DNA of 14,029 nt from Candidatus Didemnitutus sp. (GCA_030682505.1 JAUXOH010000319.1:1-14029); one strand, 5' to 3'. Positions 1 to 8,668 are shown, counted from the stretch's first letter. Made by a program: numbers and translations. Notes: generated from the sequence alone by a model not told the origin.

Positions 1-151
1 GTGCGGACAGCGGTGGTTGATTGGAAAAAAGCAAGAAGAGTCAGAAACCGCTTTCGCTTGTCAAGCCCCTACTCCTCCGCCGGATGCCCCCTGCGGAGTG
101 GAGCAGGCCAAATACCGCTCGATTCCGGGCAAGTAACTGACCGCCAACTGG
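1..151. other. Left-edge non-coding stretch, nothing convincing
   Basis: This stretch lies downstream of the symporter stop codon. I see no gene in it. A TTGACA hexamer is present on the minus strand (positions 64 down to 59), but the bases 17 positions on (ACTCTT) are a poor -10 box, so a promoter for a gene beyond the left edge is only a guess. A 6-bp hairpin (CTGACC 137-142 with GGTCAG 150-155) overlaps the symporter stop codon. It lacks a T-tract on the minus strand, so it is not a convincing terminator. Confidence 0.4.
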
Positions 152-1579
152 TCAGCGCCGCCAGATCGACTGGCATTTTTCATCCATCTCCGCGGGCGGA
201 GCATAGCGCACCGGCTGGCCGGATTTGATTTGTTGTTCGTAATCGCGGAGGCAGGCGATGGCCGGACGCGCGAGGAGCAAAATCGCAATGAGATTCAGCC
301 ACGCCATCAGACCCACGCCGATGTCACCCATGGCCCACGCCAATTCCGCCGTGTGCGACGTGCCGAAATACACCACGACGACAAAGATCGTCCGCAACCC
401 GTGCAACATCCAGGGCCGCGTGGATTCCTTCTTCAAGTAGGCGAGACTGGTCTCGGCATAATAGTAGTAGGCCATGATCGTGGTGAACGCGAAAAAGAAC
501 AACGCGACCGCCACGAAGCCTTTGCCGAATCCCGGCAACGCGCTGTCCACCGCCGCCTGCGTATACGCCGGCCCGATCTCCATGCCCCGCACGCCTTCGT
601 GCAACACGGTCCCGGCCGAATCGACGACGTTGTAGGTGCCGGTGAGCAAGATCATGAACGCCGTGGCGCTGCAGATGAACCACGTGTCGAAATAGACCGA
701 GAACGCCTGCACGAGTCCCTGCTCCGCCGGGTGCCTCACCTCGGCCGCCGCCGCCGCCATCGGCGCGGTGCCCTGCCCGGCCTCGTTGGAATACACGCCG
801 CGTTTCACTCCCCACGCGACGGCCTGCCCGACCACCGCGCCAAAGACGGCCCCGCCGCCAAACGCACTTTTCACGATGAGCGCAAACACGGCCGGCACTT
901 CCTGGAGGTGCATCGCGATCACCACGGCCGCCACGAGCACGTAGCCGATGGCCATGAACGGCACGATGAGCTGCGCCGCGGCGCTGATCCGCTTTGTGCC
1001 GCCAAAAATGATCAGGGCAATCAAACCGGCCACGCCCGCACCCGTCAGCCAGCGCGGCACCGCAAATGCCGTTTCCATCGCCGCTCCGATGCTGTTGGCC
1101 TGCACATTGGGCATGAAAATGCCCGCCGCCAACAGCGTCGCCCCCGCGAAAAGCACCGCATACCACTTCATCTTGAGCCCGCGCTCGATGTAGTAAGACG
1201 GACCGCCGCGAAACTGGCCGTTGATCTCCTCCTTGTAGATTTGCGCCAGCACCGCCTCGACGAAGGCCGAGCCCGCGCCGACAAACGCGATCACCCACAT
1301 CCAGAAGATTGCCCCGGGACCGCCAAACGCGATCGCCGTCGCGACGCCCGCGATATTGCCTGTGCCGACGCGCCCCGACACGGCCAACGCAAAGGCTTGG
1401 AAGGACGAGACGCCCCGGTCCGTGGCCGACGAGCTGAACAGCAGGCGCGCCGCGCGGGTGAAGTGCCGCACTTGCGGAAAGCGCGTGCGCACGGAGAAAT
1501 ACAAACCGGCGCCGAGACAAAGGTAGATGAGAGCGGGGCTCCAAATCAGCCCGTTGAGGTAGTTGATGGCGGATTCCAC
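152..1579 (-). CDS. AGCS family sodium:alanine/glycine symporter
   Basis: This inner-membrane carrier of 475 aa belongs to the alanine/glycine:cation symporter family, which couples uptake of small neutral amino acids to Na+ (occasionally H+). Family signatures are visible: VGTGNIAGVA at residues 71-80, GGPGAIFWMW at 86-95, GGPSYYIERG at 125-134, and the later segment RGVYSNEAGQGTAPMAAA. Many hydrophobic helices run through the chain, and the length is normal for the family. The start is GTG (1579-1577). An in-frame TGA lies three codons upstream, so no longer form is possible, and the N-terminus (NYLNGLIWSPALIYL) aligns with how family members usually begin. It stands alone and is divergent from ychF across 131 bp. 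The exact substrate cannot be read from sequence; alanine or glycine is the family default. Confidence 0.93.
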   Translation of the reverse strand: MESAINYLNGLIWSPALIYLCLGAGLYFSVRTRFPQVRHFTRAARLLFSSSATDRGVSSFQAFALAVSGRVGTGNIAGVATAIAFGGPGAIFWMWVIAFVGAGSAFVEAVLAQIYKEEINGQFRGGPSYYIERGLKMKWYAVLFAGATLLAAGIFMPNVQANSIGAAMETAFAVPRWLTGAGVAGLIALIIFGGTKRISAAAQLIVPFMAIGYVLVAAVVIAMHLQEVPAVFALIVKSAFGGGAVFGAVVGQAVAWGVKRGVYSNEAGQGTAPMAAAAAEVRHPAEQGLVQAFSVYFDTWFICSATAFMILLTGTYNVVDSAGTVLHEGVRGMEIGPAYTQAAVDSALPGFGKGFVAVALFFFAFTTIMAYYYYAETSLAYLKKESTRPWMLHGLRTIFVVVVYFGTSHTAELAWAMGDIGVGLMAWLNLIAILLLARPAIACLRDYEQQIKSGQPVRYAPPAEMDEKCQSIWRR

Positions 1580-1710
1580 GGCCGCGGATCAAGACCGAGC
1601 CCGCCGCCCGGTGCACGCCTTAATCTCCCTGCCCGGGGAAGAACACCGCTGCCTCCCAGGGCAGAATTTCCGTTGACCCCACCGGCACCGGGCTGAAACC
1701 GTGCTCCCTT
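1580..1710. promoter_or_regulatory. Divergent symporter/ychF intergenic region with nested inverted repeats
   Basis: These 131 bp must hold the 5' ends of both the symporter gene and ychF. Two nested inverted repeats share nearly the same centre. The outer arms are CCCGGTGC (1607-1614) and GCACCGGG (1685-1692); the inner arms are CTGCCC (1629-1634) and GGGCAG (1659-1664). I find no good -35/-10 pair on either strand. There is no Shine-Dalgarno before ychF; CTCCCTT precedes its ATG directly. Confidence 0.4.
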
Positions 1711-2814
<1,104 letters not shown>

Positions 2815-2860
2815 GTTCGCGTCCCGCGGGTCGACGGCGGCCGCCAAGATTGCTGTGGGG

Positions 2861-2919
2861 GTGGCGCGCGTGCCGCGCAACGTGAGTCCAACCTGGCGGT
2901 TGCGCGCAAGCAGCGCCAC
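2861..2919. repeat. Imperfect inverted repeat (hairpin 1 of intergenic repeat cluster)
   Basis: Two nested arm pairs fold this segment: GTGGCGC (2861-2867) with GCGCCAC (2913-2919), and CGCGCAAC (2874-2881) with GTTGCGCG (2899-2906). It lies in the convergent gap between ychF and the serine hydrolase gene. The arms share the GTGGCGC/GCGCCAC wording of the next two hairpins, which suggests a family of dispersed palindromic elements. Confidence 0.65.
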
Positions 2920-2932
2920 GTGGGTGCATCCA

Positions 2933-2982
2933 GTAGGTTGCGCGCTCGCCACGCAACGTGGCGCGACCAGCGCGCCACCTAC
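2933..2982. repeat. Long palindromic element (hairpin 2 of intergenic repeat cluster)
   Basis: This 50-bp near-perfect inverted repeat has an outer stem GTAGGTTGCGCGCT (2933-2946) against AGCGCGCCACCTAC (2969-2982) with one mismatch. Inside it, a perfect 7-bp stem CGCCACG (2947-2953) / CGTGGCG (2957-2963) closes a CAA loop, and CGACC (2964-2968) bulges out. This is the architecture of a REP-type palindrome. It could also act as a two-way transcription barrier between the converging genes, although no T-tract follows on either strand. Confidence 0.75.
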
Positions 2983-3010
2983 AAGTGCAACGTGGATCCC
3001 GTCCAATGGA

Positions 3011-3037
3011 GCGCGAGGTGGCGAGCCACCGCTGCGC
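3011..3037. repeat. Short palindromic element (hairpin 3 of intergenic repeat cluster)
   Basis: GGTGGC (3017-3022) and GCCACC (3025-3030) form a tight hairpin around GA. GCGC at 3011-3014 and 3034-3037 can pair outside it. It ends just before the serine hydrolase stop codon and shares the GGTGGCG/GCCACC wording of the two preceding hairpins. It looks like a truncated copy of the same element. Confidence 0.5.
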
Positions 3038-3038
3038 C

Positions 3039-4622
3039 CTACTCCTTCACCGGCGCGAGGCGCAGGTCGTGGAAGTCGAAGCTGAAGTCGGTCAACGCGG
3101 AGATGGCTTCCATCCGCGCTTCGCGGATCGTGCCATCGGGATGCAGGGCGAAGGTCAGGAACGCGTCCGCGTTCAAGCTGCGGTCGCGCCAACGGATGAT
3201 GAAGCTGTCGTGCTGCCAGTGCTCGACGTCGCCGAGCAATTGCCCGGTCCGGCTGAACTGCACCACCAGCTTGCCTTCCTCGTCGCGCACGAGCACGTCG
3301 CCATACCACGCATCGCGGTAGGTGCCGGCATAGCTCGCCAGCGGCAACGAAGGCCCCGAGGCCGCGTTGCGTCCGGCGAGGAGTTTCGCCCAGCTCGCGT
3401 CGGCTTTGTCACTGCCTTCGCGGAGCACGTCGACGTAGGCGGCGCACCAATCTTTTTCCGGCGCACCGAGAAAGGCATCGAGCAGGTGCATGGTCACCGC
3501 CTGAAAAGCCGCGCCGACTTCCTGGTTCGTCAGGACCACGATGCCGAGCTTCAGGTCGGGCACCAACGTCGTGCGCGACACCTGGCCCGGCCAGCCCCCG
3601 GTATGGGTCACGAGGCGTTGGCCGCGGAAATCGGTGATCTCCCAACCGAGCGCATAGCCGCGAAAATTCCGTTTCGCCTCGGCCAGCGCCGGCGGAGGGA
3701 GGGAGAACGGCATCGGCGTCACGAGCGTCCACATGTCTTTCTGTCGGGCCGCGCTGAACAACCGGCGTTCGGTGCCGTCCTCACCCGCCGCCAGCAAACC
3801 GGCGTCGAGCTGCACCTGCATCCAACGACTGAGATCAATCACGTTGGCATAGATGCCACCGGCCGCGGAATTGTTGTCCCAAGCCATCGGTGGCACGGGC
3901 CGGAGATCCTTGAAATCGAACTTCGCATGTCCCGTCGCGGCGTTGTCGGTCGGCTGCAACTCGATGCAGTTGGCCTTGGCGTCCGTCATGCCCGCGGGCG
4001 CAAAGATCCGCTCGCGCACGTTTTGCTCCCACGTCCGGCCGCTGATTCTTTCGATCACGAGACCCGCGACGGCATAGAGGATGTTGTCGTAGGCGTAGGC
4101 GGAACGAAAACTCGTCGCGAGCGGAATGAACTTCAGTCGCTGCACCACTTCCTCGGTCGTGTAGTCGGTCGCCGGCCAGAAGAGCAGATCTCCCGCGCCC
4201 AGTCCGAGACCACTGCGATGCACGAGCAGATCGCGGATCGTCATTTCGCGCGTCACATAGGGGTCGCTCATCGCAAACCACGGCAGGTGGTCGATCACGC
4301 GGTCGTCCCACTGCAACTTCTTTTCATCGACCAGTTGGGCCAGCAGCGTCGACGTGAACGCCTTGGTGTTCGAGGCGATGGCAAACAAAGTGCGGGAGTC
4401 GACCCGTTCCGGTTGGCCGAGCTCGCGAAGGCCGTAGCCGCGCGCGAGCACCACTTCACCGTTCTGCACGACGGCGACCGCCATGCCCGGCACGTCGAAC
4501 TCCCGCAGCACACGCTCGGCATACGCGTCGAATTGTTCGAGCCGCACCGGCAGCGCGGCCGACGCCGCCAGGGCGACCGTCAATGCAAGTCCGGCGAGCA
4601 GAAATCTGGTCAGTTGCTTCAT
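3039..4622 (-). CDS. Exported serine hydrolase, class C beta-lactamase fold, DUF3471-like C-terminus
   Basis: This 527-aa protein has a signal peptide at about residues 1-23 (MKQL, hydrophobic core, then ALAASAA), so it should act outside the cytoplasm. The catalytic domain carries the three class C/PBP-like motifs: SNTK (84-87, nucleophile Ser84 and Lys87), YDN (178-180) and HTGG (340-343). Such proteins include DD- and D-aminopeptidases, esterases and beta-lactamases, and substrate cannot be assigned from the motifs. From about 427 onward (LASYAGTYRDAWYGDVLV) a DUF3471-like beta-rich domain follows. The ATG at 4622 is chosen because it begins the signal peptide and sits 4 bp after the pcp stop; longer forms would overlap pcp. 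It is the last gene of the pyroglutamate operon. An inferred role is trimming external peptides or cell-wall fragments; it could also be an unrelated passenger. Confidence 0.9.
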   Translation of the reverse strand: MKQLTRFLLAGLALTVALAASAALPVRLEQFDAYAERVLREFDVPGMAVAVVQNGEVVLARGYGLRELGQPERVDSRTLFAIASNTKAFTSTLLAQLVDEKKLQWDDRVIDHLPWFAMSDPYVTREMTIRDLLVHRSGLGLGAGDLLFWPATDYTTEEVVQRLKFIPLATSFRSAYAYDNILYAVAGLVIERISGRTWEQNVRERIFAPAGMTDAKANCIELQPTDNAATGHAKFDFKDLRPVPPMAWDNNSAAGGIYANVIDLSRWMQVQLDAGLLAAGEDGTERRLFSAARQKDMWTLVTPMPFSLPPPALAEAKRNFRGYALGWEITDFRGQRLVTHTGGWPGQVSRTTLVPDLKLGIVVLTNQEVGAAFQAVTMHLLDAFLGAPEKDWCAAYVDVLREGSDKADASWAKLLAGRNAASGPSLPLASYAGTYRDAWYGDVLVRDEEGKLVVQFSRTGQLLGDVEHWQHDSFIIRWRDRSLNADAFLTFALHPDGTIREARMEAISALTDFSFDFHDLRLAPVKE

Positions 4623-4626
4623 AAAT

Positions 4627-5265
4627 TCATTCCGTTTGGCCGCCCACCGCCTTGAGGTCGCGCCGGTATTCAACCGCCGCGGCAATCGCAATCCGGATGC
4701 CCTCGACCATGCGTTCGAGCGCCAGGCTGGGTTGGCCGGTGGTTTGTTCCGGGAGGAACGGCACATGGATGAACCCGCCGCGCACCTTCGGTCGGTGCAG
4801 CGTGAGTTCATGCATCAAACCGTAGAAGGCGTGGTTGCAGACAAAGGTCCCCGCCGTCTGGGAAACCTCGGCGGCGATCCCGTGCTTCCGGAGTTCGTGC
4901 ACGATGGCCTTGATCGGCAACGTGCTGAAGTAAGCGGCCGGTCCGGCCTTCACGATCGGTTTGTCGATCGGCTGCTGCCCGGCGTTGTCGGCGATGCGCG
5001 CATCGTCGAGATTGAGCGCCACCCGTTCGGGCGTGATGCCGCTCCGCCCCCCCGCCTGACCGAGACAGATGACGAGCGCGGGATCGTGCAATTTGATCAG
5101 GTGCTTCAGCTCCTTGATCGCCGCGCCAAACACACAGGGCAGCAATCCGGCAATTACCCGGTGGCGCACAATCGTGGCCTCATTGATCTCGCGCGCGATC
5201 TCCTCGGACGCGTTGAGCGCTTGGCCATCGAACGGTTCAAAGCCAGTCAGCAGGACATTTTTCAT
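4627..5265 (-). CDS. pcp: Pyroglutamyl-peptidase I
   Basis: This 212-aa cytoplasmic cysteine peptidase of family C15 removes N-terminal pyroglutamate (5-oxoproline) from peptides. The N-terminal signature VLLTGFEPFDG is present (residues 4-14). The catalytic triad is visible: Glu80 in GITPERVALN, Cys143 in SQTAGTFVCNHAFYG and His167 in GGFIHVPFLPEQ, at nearly the positions known from Bacillus enzymes. Length is standard. The ATG at 5265 is preferred over an upstream one at 5292 because it gives the family N-terminus MKNVLLTGFEPF and avoids overlap; it then lies 10 bp after the DUF979 stop. Its product, free 5-oxoproline, is the substrate of PxpABC encoded upstream in the same operon, so enzyme and context agree. 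No Shine-Dalgarno is visible (leader CCCTCTCC). Confidence 0.96.
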   Translation of the reverse strand: MKNVLLTGFEPFDGQALNASEEIAREINEATIVRHRVIAGLLPCVFGAAIKELKHLIKLHDPALVICLGQAGGRSGITPERVALNLDDARIADNAGQQPIDKPIVKAGPAAYFSTLPIKAIVHELRKHGIAAEVSQTAGTFVCNHAFYGLMHELTLHRPKVRGGFIHVPFLPEQTTGQPSLALERMVEGIRIAIAAAVEYRRDLKAVGGQTE

Positions 5266-5275
5266 GGAGAGGGTT

Positions 5276-6241
5276 TCAGAAGCGATACACACACAGGGAC
5301 ATCACGACGACATTGAAAATCCAAATTGCCGCCGCAAAGGGGACCTGCGCCCGGATCACGGTCATGTCCCCGCGCAGTTCGAGCAGGCGCACCGGCACGA
5401 GGTTGAAATTCGCCGCCATCGGTGTGAGCAGGGTGCCGCAATAGCCCGACAGCATGCCGATCGCGCCCATCAGGGCCGGATTGCCGCCATGCATCTGTAC
5501 GATGAACGGAATCCCCACGCCCAGCGTCAGCACCGGGAAGGCCGCAAAGGCATTGCCCATCATCATCGTGAAAATCGCCATGCCCGCGCAGTAAGCCACC
5601 ACCGCCACCAGCGGATGCTGCACGGGAAGCAACGCCGCGACGATCTTCGCCACTTCCTCGCCCACCCCCGCCTTCGCAAAGATCCCGCCGAGCGCCGCCA
5701 GCATCTGCGGCAGGATCAAGGTCCAGCTGATCAGCTGCAACAGCCGCCCGCCTTCGTCCACCGCCGCAACGGGCCGGGCCCGGGTGAGCCGAAACGCCAG
5801 CCCGAGCGCGAGCACACAACCGAGGCCGAGCGAAATCTGCGACGCCTGTCCGGCAAGCGCGAGAGGCGCGCCGGCCACCCTGATCTTCGCCAAGGAGAAT
5901 CCCCCGATCACCGCCACAGCCGGCACCAGGAGCACCGGCCAGAGCAACTTGTTCTTCAACTCCCCGGCGCGGCGCGCCAATTCCGCGGTGTCACCATGGC
6001 CGAACTCCGGCGGCTCCACCTGCTTCGTCGCCGCGAGCACGGTCATGAGCAGCACCGCGTAGCCGATCACCTCCGGCGGCACGAGCTTGCCGGTCACAAT
6101 GCAACCGCCGAGCAACAGCCAGAACGCCGCCGAACCCCAGCGCCGGGGATATTGCGCGTTGAAGGCGATGCGCAAGCCCAGCGCGAAAACGAACGCGCCC
6201 GCGACCATGAAGAAGTGCTCCAGCGTCAGCCACGAGCTCAT
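5276..6241 (-). CDS. DUF979 family membrane protein, putative 5-oxoproline transporter subunit
   Basis: This integral membrane protein of 321 aa has roughly eight to nine hydrophobic segments. I recognise the DUF979 family from conserved stretches such as MMGNAFAAFPVLTLG (227-241) and GMLSGYCGTLLTPMAANF (262-279). Its gene overlaps that of its partner DUF969 by 4 bp (ATGA at 6241-6238) and is preceded by a strong GGAGG (complement of 6249-6253) with 7 nt spacing, which fixes the start. DUF969 and DUF979 are known to occur together next to pxp and pcp genes. Transport of 5-oxoproline is inferred from that context, not demonstrated here. The glycine- and proline-broken hydrophobic segments near 227-280 would suit re-entrant hairpins of a secondary carrier. 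No ATP-binding or solute-binding partner is encoded in the operon. Confidence 0.85.
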   Translation of the reverse strand: MSSWLTLEHFFMVAGAFVFALGLRIAFNAQYPRRWGSAAFWLLLGGCIVTGKLVPPEVIGYAVLLMTVLAATKQVEPPEFGHGDTAELARRAGELKNKLLWPVLLVPAVAVIGGFSLAKIRVAGAPLALAGQASQISLGLGCVLALGLAFRLTRARPVAAVDEGGRLLQLISWTLILPQMLAALGGIFAKAGVGEEVAKIVAALLPVQHPLVAVVAYCAGMAIFTMMMGNAFAAFPVLTLGVGIPFIVQMHGGNPALMGAIGMLSGYCGTLLTPMAANFNLVPVRLLELRGDMTVIRAQVPFAAAIWIFNVVVMSLCVYRF

Positions 6242-6936
6242 GGGCTCGCCTCCCCGTCGTGGGCCGCGGGCGGTGCCGGGCGGATCTGCTTCAACCTGGC
6301 ATCGAGCACGCGATAGCGCCACCAACCGACGGCGATCACCCACACCGCCGTGGGCGCGCTCCAGAGTTTGATGTCCCCCAACTCCACCGGCACGCCGACC
6401 GAATCGAAGAATCCCTTGATCAGCAGCAGGGCGCCGACGGCGACGAAGATGTCATCCGCGAAAAAATTGCCGACATTTTCCGCGGCGGCCGCGTGCGCGC
6501 GGATCTGCTGGCTGGTGGCGTCGTTGAGTTGGCCGTCCTTCGCCGCTGCGGCCTCCGCCATCGGCACGACCAGGGGTCGCACCATCGACGCATGATTGCC
6601 CATGCTGATGCCAAACATGCTCGTGAGCTCGCGCACGAATTGGTAGAGCCACAACACGCGTCCCGCGGTCGCCGCCTTCGCCTGCCGCATCAGGTGGGCC
6701 ACCCGCTCCTGCAAACCGTGGCGCTCAAGCAGGCCGACGACCGGCACCATCAAGATCACCGGCAGCGTCAGGGCGCGGTTATCGACAAAGAACTGGCCCG
6801 TCATCTTCACGATCTCGCTGAAGCTGAAGCCCGCGAGCAAACCGGTCGCGATGCCCGCCAGCGCCACGACGAGCAGGGCATTCCACCGCAGGGCAAAACC
6901 GACCGCAATGAGGAGAATGCCGAGCAGTTTCGTCAT
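6238..6936 (-). CDS. DUF969 family membrane protein, putative 5-oxoproline transporter subunit
   Basis: This 232-aa inner-membrane protein has about six hydrophobic segments. Family landmarks are NRALTLPVILMVPVVGLLER (53-72), GISMGNHASMVRPLVVPMAE (109-128) and ENVGNFFADDIFVAVGAL (153-170). Charged or polar residues (N53, R54, N114, H115, R120, N154, N157, D161, D162) sit in or beside hydrophobic runs, as expected for a substrate path. The ATG at 6936 overlaps the pxpA stop by 4 bp (ATGA), and the stop overlaps the DUF979 start the same way, so the three products are probably translated together. The pair likely makes one transporter from two polypeptides. The tail after about residue 209 is hydrophilic. 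Substrate assignment to 5-oxoproline rests only on neighbours. Confidence 0.85.
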   Translation of the reverse strand: MTKLLGILLIAVGFALRWNALLVVALAGIATGLLAGFSFSEIVKMTGQFFVDNRALTLPVILMVPVVGLLERHGLQERVAHLMRQAKAATAGRVLWLYQFVRELTSMFGISMGNHASMVRPLVVPMAEAAAAKDGQLNDATSQQIRAHAAAAENVGNFFADDIFVAVGALLLIKGFFDSVGVPVELGDIKLWSAPTAVWVIAVGWWRYRVLDARLKQIRPAPPAAHDGEASP

Positions 6937-7679
6937 GCGGTGAAGGCCTGGATGGCAATCCCGGCGCGCTGAAACTCGGCGCAAATCCGGCGGGCGAATT
7001 CCACCGCGTGCGCTCCGTCACCGTGCAGGCAGATCGTGTCGGCTCGCAGCGTCACCTCGGCGCCGTTCCGCGCGCGCACCCTCCCGGAGCGCACCAGTTG
7101 CAAGGCCTGCTCCACGGCCAGCGTGGCGTCTTCAAGCAACGCCCCCGCGTGCGCCCGCGGCGTGAGCGCACCGTCCGGCTGATAGGTGCGATCCGCAAAA
7201 ACCTCGTGCGCCACCCTCAGTCCGCAGGCGGCACCGGCGACGAGCGCGCCACTGCCCGCGAGTCCGAACAACACCAGTTCGTCGCCGCAGGCGCGCACCG
7301 CCTCGGCGACGGCTTGGGCGAGGACCGGATCGCGCGCGGTCAGGTTGTAGAGTGCCCCGTGCGGTTTCACGTGCACCACCCGTGCACCGCACTCGCGGGC
7401 GATGGCCTGCAACGCCCGCGTTTGCGCGAGGACGAGTTGCCGCACCTCGTCCGCGGAAACCGGCAACTCGCGGCGACCAAAGTGGGCCCGATCCTCCAGG
7501 CCCGGATGCGCGCCGATGGCCACGCCGTGACGCACGGCGAGTTCGACCGTCGCGCGCATGGTGGCCGCATCGCCGGCATGCCCACCGCAGGCGATGTTCG
7601 CGGACGAGATCAGCGGCATCAGGTCCGCGTCGTGCCCGGTGCCTTCGCCCAGATCGCAATTGAGATCGATGCAGGGCAC
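6933..7679 (-). CDS. pxpA: 5-oxoprolinase subunit PxpA (LamB/YcsF family)
   Basis: This 248-aa cytoplasmic protein is the LamB/YcsF-type subunit of the prokaryotic ATP-dependent 5-oxoprolinase, which with PxpB and PxpC opens 5-oxoproline to L-glutamate. Visible family motifs are DLNCDLGEG (5-13), SANIACGGHAGD (26-37), GAHPGLEDR (56-64), VKPHGALYN (104-112), FADRTY (161-166), LTPR (172-175) and ICLHGD (216-221). Length matches the family (about 245-255 aa). The start is GTG at 7679-7677, 11 bp after the pxpC stop; no better in-frame start is seen and the N-terminus PCIDLNCDLGEG is where homologues begin. The stop overlaps the DUF969 start by 4 bp. No clear Shine-Dalgarno is present, so translation may depend on coupling. 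Confidence 0.95.
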   Translation of the reverse strand: MPCIDLNCDLGEGTGHDADLMPLISSANIACGGHAGDAATMRATVELAVRHGVAIGAHPGLEDRAHFGRRELPVSADEVRQLVLAQTRALQAIARECGARVVHVKPHGALYNLTARDPVLAQAVAEAVRACGDELVLFGLAGSGALVAGAACGLRVAHEVFADRTYQPDGALTPRAHAGALLEDATLAVEQALQLVRSGRVRARNGAEVTLRADTICLHGDGAHAVEFARRICAEFQRAGIAIQAFTA

Positions 7680-7690
7680 GCGGCGACGGG

Positions 7691-8668
7691 TTAGCCGGCG
7701 AGCCGGGCGAGTCCGGCACGCACCCGACTCAAATCGCGCTCGCGGGACAGGAACAAGGTGTGCGCATCACCGAGGGTGAGGGGTTCAAAGCGCAAGGATT
7801 GGCCCGGCACCATCTGGGCCATCCGACCAAAATCGACCGACGCCAAAGCGGCGATCCGCGGGTAGCCTCCGACCGTCTGGCGGCTGGCCAGGAGCACAAT
7901 CGGCAAACCACCGTTCGCCACCTGCACGACGCCTTCGCTCACCCCTTCGGAGAGCATTTCCCGTTCGGCCGCAAGCTTGAGTTCGGGGCCGGCGAGTTGC
8001 ACGCCCATGCGGTCGGCATCCTTGGTCACCTTCCATTTGGTGAGGAAGAAATCGCGTTGCGCGTCGCGGGAGAACCAATCCCACTCGGGACCCGGCATGG
8101 CGCGCACGGTTTCCGGGGCCGCCTGTTTGCCGAGGGTCTCGGGCCGCACGGACCACATCGAGACCCGTTGCGGAGACTTCAACCGCTGTTTCGCCCACTC
8201 GGAAGCCGCACCGAGTTTCAATTCGTCGCCGATCCTGAGGGGGCGTCCGCCCAATCCGCCCATCCCGGCGCGGCGATAGGTGCTGCGACTGCCGAGCACG
8301 AGCGGCACGTCAATGCCCCCGGCGATCGCCAGCCAGGCGCGCAACCCGGCGCGCGCCGCGCCAAAACGAATCGTTTCGCCGGCGCCGATCCGCACCGCCC
8401 GATCACGCGGCAAGGGCTCGGTGCCCACGCGGGGTTCAAAGTCTCCGCCGCACCAAGCCACGAGCGTCTCGACGGCAAAATGCAATTCGGGCCCCCGCTG
8501 CGCGATTTCCAACAGCGCGGCATTCTCGTCGTTGCCGACCAGGGTGTTGGCAATGCGCGCCGAGAAGCGATCGAGCGCGCCGCCGACCACGATCCCGAGC
8601 CGTTGGAAGCCCGGACGACCGAGATCCATCACGGTCGTGAGCAGGCCGGGTTTTTGCACGGTGATCAT
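7691..8668 (-). CDS. pxpC: 5-oxoprolinase subunit PxpC (biotin-dependent carboxyltransferase-like)
   Basis: This 325-aa protein is of the allophanate-hydrolase subunit 2/KipA type, the PxpC subunit of 5-oxoprolinase. Family features are DLGRPGFQRLGIVVGGALD (15-33), LVGNDENAALLE (43-54), a glycine-rich stretch GSRSTYRRAGMGGLGGRPL (126-144), and a late VGGYPRIA motif. It is close in size to E. coli YbgK (about 310 aa). The ATG at 8668 overlaps the pxpB stop by 4 bp and is preceded by a clear GGAGG (complement of 8676-8680) with 7 nt spacing. PxpB and PxpC are expected to form a complex with PxpA; adjacent coupled genes fit equal production. Related proteins act in urea carboxylation, but pxpA and pcp alongside make 5-oxoprolinase the much better reading. 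Confidence 0.95.
   Translation of the reverse strand: MITVQKPGLLTTVMDLGRPGFQRLGIVVGGALDRFSARIANTLVGNDENAALLEIAQRGPELHFAVETLVAWCGGDFEPRVGTEPLPRDRAVRIGAGETIRFGAARAGLRAWLAIAGGIDVPLVLGSRSTYRRAGMGGLGGRPLRIGDELKLGAASEWAKQRLKSPQRVSMWSVRPETLGKQAAPETVRAMPGPEWDWFSRDAQRDFFLTKWKVTKDADRMGVQLAGPELKLAAEREMLSEGVSEGVVQVANGGLPIVLLASRQTVGGYPRIAALASVDFGRMAQMVPGQSLRFEPLTLGDAHTLFLSRERDLSRVRAGLARLAG

Noticed and set aside
160..180. Hairpin GCCAG/CTGGC followed by ATTTTT on the plus strand, resembling an intrinsic terminator
   Set aside because: It lies inside the 3' end of the minus-strand symporter gene, the stem is only 5 bp, and no plus-strand gene is seen to its left.
230..1696. Long plus-strand open frame opposite the symporter gene
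   Set aside because: Its translation is His/Arg-rich low-complexity sequence typical of the antisense of GC-rich codons, while the opposite strand encodes a clear AGCS transporter.
2958..4655. 565-codon plus-strand open frame opposite the serine hydrolase
   Set aside because: It is Arg/His-rich with no domain signature, and the opposite strand carries intact catalytic motifs and a signal peptide.
5069..6316. 415-codon plus-strand open frame opposite pcp and DUF979
   Set aside because: It crosses two well-supported genes and has the same His/Arg/Gln-rich antisense composition.
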